Shown: positions 45,003 to 46,708 of the stretch, one piece after another | How positions within the stretch are numbered: position 1 is the stretch's first letter | Layout of the letters: each line of letters opens with the position of its first letter | DNA from: CAYZUC01 sp964481705 | GTDB lineage: Bacteria > Bacillota > Clostridia > Lachnospirales > Lachnospiraceae | DNA length: 46,708 bases | Reading direction: 5' to 3' | NCBI GenBank assembly: GCA_964481705.1 | Contig: CAYZUC010000012.1 | Coordinates: 1 to 46,708 of the forward strand | Made by a program: the position numbers and the translations under genes | The notes under the pieces: model-generated | The model's database searches: none | What the model was told of the DNA's origin: nothing | The model's input: the letters and a program-made list of their open reading frames with translations, nothing else

Positions 45003-45336
45003 ACTCTGTAATCACTGCCTCAACAAATCCAAGAATTCTCGCTCTTTTTATATTATCAGAACGTCGAAACGCTTCCAAAAGTACAATTTCGTCTTCTGTT
45101 AATTTTGTGCTAAAATCACCGCCTGTACTTTCACCTGTTGCAAAAAACTCCTGCATCGTAATATGAAAGCCTTCACACATTCGCTCCAAGGTCTCTATCT
45201 TCGGCATGGTATCCCGATCCATCATATTATAAAATGTGCTTAATGATATATCACATTCTTTTGCGAGCTTATAGCCTGTCCAGTCACGTTCATCCAATAA
45301 CTGCTGTATCCGTTCATGAACCTGTTCAACGGTCAT
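45001..45336 (-). CDS. XRE-family helix-turn-helix regulator
   Basis: A 111-residue small DNA-binding protein. The helix-turn-helix is in the first 65 residues (LDERDWTGYKLAKECDISLSTFYNMMDRDTMPKIETLERMCEGF), followed by a short C-terminal region (KLTEDEIVLLEAFRRSDNIKRARILGFVEAVI) that may dimerise. The start is ATG 45334-45336, where GGAGG lies 6 nt upstream; the open frame to 45387 has no ribosome site. A near-palindrome over its own -10 suggests autoregulation. Its targets are unknown; the neighbours are a chemoreceptor gene and a solute-binding protein gene. Confidence 0.9.
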   Translation of the reverse strand: MTVEQVHERIQQLLDERDWTGYKLAKECDISLSTFYNMMDRDTMPKIETLERMCEGFHITMQEFFATGESTGGDFSTKLTEDEIVLLEAFRRSDNIKRARILGFVEAVITE

Positions 45337-45357
45337 AGAATACCTCCACTTAACGTT

Positions 45358-45371
45358 ATAGTATATGCTAT
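45358..45371 (-). promoter_or_regulatory. Promoter -10 with overlapping near-palindrome before the XRE gene
   Basis: TATACT on the minus strand (45360-45365) lies inside ATAGTATATGCTAT, a 14-bp near-palindrome with one mismatched pair. A bound repressor would block the promoter. The -35 region is unclear. Confidence 0.35.
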
Positions 45372-45387
45372 GATTGTATAAGCTCAT

Positions 45388-45654
45388 GACAAAAAATAAT
45401 ATTCTCGTGTTGTATTTTTGCTATTCCCCTTCTGTATAATCTTCTGACAAAAATACGGAAAATAAAACTAAGAATATATGAGTCTTGATAACATATTAAG
45501 TTTTCAAATTAAAGGCAGCTTCTCTACTTATCGTACCACCTCTGAATATAGAATTATCGTAATTACATACAATTGATTGTACTCTCATTCCATCAAAATT
45601 ACCACCTTGCTTTTTTCTGCCAATTCACCTAATTGTCATAACATTCCATATTTC
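45388..45654. other. AT-rich intergenic region without recognised gene
   Basis: This is most of the 328-nt gap between the divergent XRE and solute-binding protein genes. A TATAAT at 45435-45440 (plus) has no -35 partner. A 33-codon ORF at 45478-45579 lacks a ribosome site. I see no hairpin terminator, repeat or RNA gene here. Confidence 0.6.
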
Positions 45655-45683
45655 TTGCTGATTTGACAGTATAATGATATAAT
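45655..45683 (+). promoter_or_regulatory. Promoter of the solute-binding protein gene
   Basis: TTGCTG (45655-45660), 17 nt, TATAAT (45678-45683), with TG one base ahead making an extended -10. An alternative, TTGACA (45663-45668) with GATAAT at an 18-nt spacing, overlaps it; either puts the operator palindrome at or next to the start site. Confidence 0.65.
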
Positions 45684-45700
45684 AGTGATAATTTATCACT
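45684..45700 (+). promoter_or_regulatory. Perfect palindromic operator AGTGATAATTTATCACT
   Basis: Two perfect 8-bp half sites around one central T, directly after the -10, where a repressor would block initiation. It lies 16 nt before the start codon, so it could also fold in the leader mRNA just ahead of the GGGAGG ribosome site. The binding protein is unknown. Confidence 0.65.
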
Positions 45701-45715
45701 TCGGGAGGTGGGGTT

Positions 45716-46708
45716 ATGTTTCGACATGATAGGATTCTCGCTTTACTTATTGTAACTTGTATTACAGTTGGAGGGTGTAATACTACAAGTTCTTCCAAGA
45801 ATAACGGAGTTATCGTGACGACCAGTTTGAAGGACAAGCCAGTACTGGTTGGCAGCATTCCTTGTGAGTTTCCACTCACTAAGGAAGATACTTCTCTGAA
45901 TGTTATGATAAGTAATCATAAAAATGCTCCTGCTGAGAATATCTACGTATGGCAGCAATATGAGAAAATGACGGGAGTAAAAGTTAACTGGACTGTCTTA
46001 GAAAAAGATAAACGACAAGAAATTATTTACAATACACTCATGAATCACGGAGCAACGGATTTGATTATCCATTGCCGCGTGGATACGAATCAATTGATGC
46101 AGTATGGTACCGGAGGCTATATTTATGACCTTGCCAAAGATGATCTACTGAAAAAAAACGCACCGAATTGTTGGGCTTTCCTACAATCTCATCCTGATGC
46201 ACTCGCTTCTGTTATGAGTCCGGATGGAGCCATCTATTCTCTTCCCCAAGTCAACTCTGGTGCAGAATTACGTGTATCCCGTAAAGTTTTTATCAATAAG
46301 AACTGGCTTAAAAAAGTAAACATGGATGTACCGACTACAACAGAAGAATTCTACCATGTATTAAAAGCCTTTCAAGAACAGGATGCTAATAATAATGGTG
46401 ATCCGAATGACGAAATTCCTTTTTGTTCTCAGGATTGGATCAGTGTAGAAGATGTATTCTCCGGATCCTTTGGATTGATTAATCGAGGCATCCACAACAA
46501 CGTCGTAGATGCGGATCCTGATTCTGGAAAAGTAAGATTAATAGCATCCTCGGATCCCTATCGACTTTATCTTGCATACATGAATAAATTGTACTCGGAA
46601 AAACTCTTAGACAACAACATCTTTCAAATCACGATGGAGCAGTGGCTTAATTACGCAGAAAATGATCGTATTGGTGTCTTTGCTAATACGAATCTCGCTA
46701 CTCTCCCT
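45716..46708 (+). CDS. Extracellular solute-binding lipoprotein (LplA/LipO-like), 3' end outside the window
   Basis: 331 codons are visible. The signal peptide MFRHDRILALLIVTCITVGG is followed by the lipobox Cys, then a family 1 solute-binding fold: SLNVMISNHKNAPAENIYVWQQYEKMTG, GATDLIIHCRVDTNQLMQYGTGGYIYDLAKDDL, IYSLPQVNSGAELRVSRKVFINKNWLKKVN, and a D-N-N-G-D-PND-EIPF motif (QDANNNGDPNDEIPF) that is typical of LipO/LplA-like sugar-binding proteins and resembles a calcium loop. GGGAGGTGGGG precedes the ATG. Permease genes (LplB/YtcP type) would be expected downstream, beyond the window. Likely an oligosaccharide uptake system controlled by the upstream palindrome. Confidence 0.88.
   Translation, partial: MFRHDRILALLIVTCITVGGCNTTSSSKNNGVIVTTSLKDKPVLVGSIPCEFPLTKEDTSLNVMISNHKNAPAENIYVWQQYEKMTGVKVNWTVLEKDKRQEIIYNTLMNHGATDLIIHCRVDTNQLMQYGTGGYIYDLAKDDLLKKNAPNCWAFLQSHPDALASVMSPDGAIYSLPQVNSGAELRVSRKVFINKNWLKKVNMDVPTTTEEFYHVLKAFQEQDANNNGDPNDEIPFCSQDWISVEDVFSGSFGLINRGIHNNVVDADPDSGKVRLIASSDPYRLYLAYMNKLYSEKLLDNNIFQITMEQWLNYAENDRIGVFANTNLATLP

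Noticed and set aside
45478..45579. A 33-codon plus-strand ORF in the XRE/binding-protein gap
   Set aside because: No Shine-Dalgarno, no promoter at a sensible distance and ordinary residue content; likely chance.
1..46708. CRISPR arrays, insertion sequences, phage genes, rRNA
   Set aside because: No regularly spaced repeats, transposase or integrase motifs, terminal inverted repeats or rRNA sequence were seen on either strand.

Overview
The window looks like a piece of a low-GC Clostridia chromosome, most probably Lachnospiraceae. The evidence is the clostridial order of housekeeping genes (pyrH-frr-uppS-cdsA-dxr-rseP-ispG-polC, then rimP-nusA), a PolC-type replicase, strong GGAGG ribosome binding sites, several TTG/GTG starts, lipobox substrate-binding proteins and hybrid histidine kinases. 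This is inference from gene content; no database was consulted.

Region 1 (1-17253, almost all on the minus strand) is housekeeping. A polysaccharide deacetylase and a bactofilin with a long acidic repeat arm lead into pyrH, frr, uppS, cdsA, dxr, rseP, ispG and polC, closely packed and partly translationally coupled. They cover UMP kinase, ribosome recycling, isoprenoid and undecaprenyl carrier synthesis, phospholipid synthesis, intramembrane proteolysis and replication. rimP and the 5' part of nusA follow. Between polC and rimP lie a lipoprotein that looks like a degenerate metalloprotease, a plus-strand tRNA-Glu(CTC) with its own promoter and terminator, and an orphan PTS EIIC.

Region 2 (17457-29024) is a sugar sensing and uptake locus. 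An AraC/cupin regulator (plus strand) faces it. On the minus strand a strong promoter at the end of truA drives a membrane-anchored binding protein, a sensor histidine kinase, a REC-AraC regulator and a xylose-binding-like lipoprotein. A terminator then separates this sensory unit from the transport unit: a ChvE-like lipoprotein, a double-NBD ATPase and two tandem permeases. The layout suggests that binding proteins report sugar to the kinase, which activates the transporter through the AraC-type regulator. A GH43 glycosidase just beyond truA suggests xylose- or arabinose-containing glycans as the source.

Region 3 (29084-33234) holds truA, the GH43 enzyme, a 37-residue membrane miniprotein with its own promoter and terminator, a DHH phosphoesterase with an extra C-terminal domain, and mazG, convergent with it.

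Region 4 (33248-45336, minus strand) is a signalling block: an XRE regulator, a Cache-type chemoreceptor, then two very large CheB-CheR-PAS-kinase fusions (one with a receiver domain) and a 7TM hybrid kinase interrupted by one in-frame TAG. In front of the first fusion is an attenuator-like leader: extended -10 promoter, 8-codon ORF with a perfect Shine-Dalgarno, and a Rho-independent terminator starting 5 nt after the ORF's stop codon.

Region 5 (45655-46708, plus strand) starts another sugar uptake system: a binding-protein lipoprotein, cut by the window end, preceded by a promoter and a perfect 17-bp palindromic operator. The most interesting signals are the leader-peptide attenuator, the amber-interrupted kinase, the pseudo-protease lipoprotein and the bactofilin with a possible internal start.
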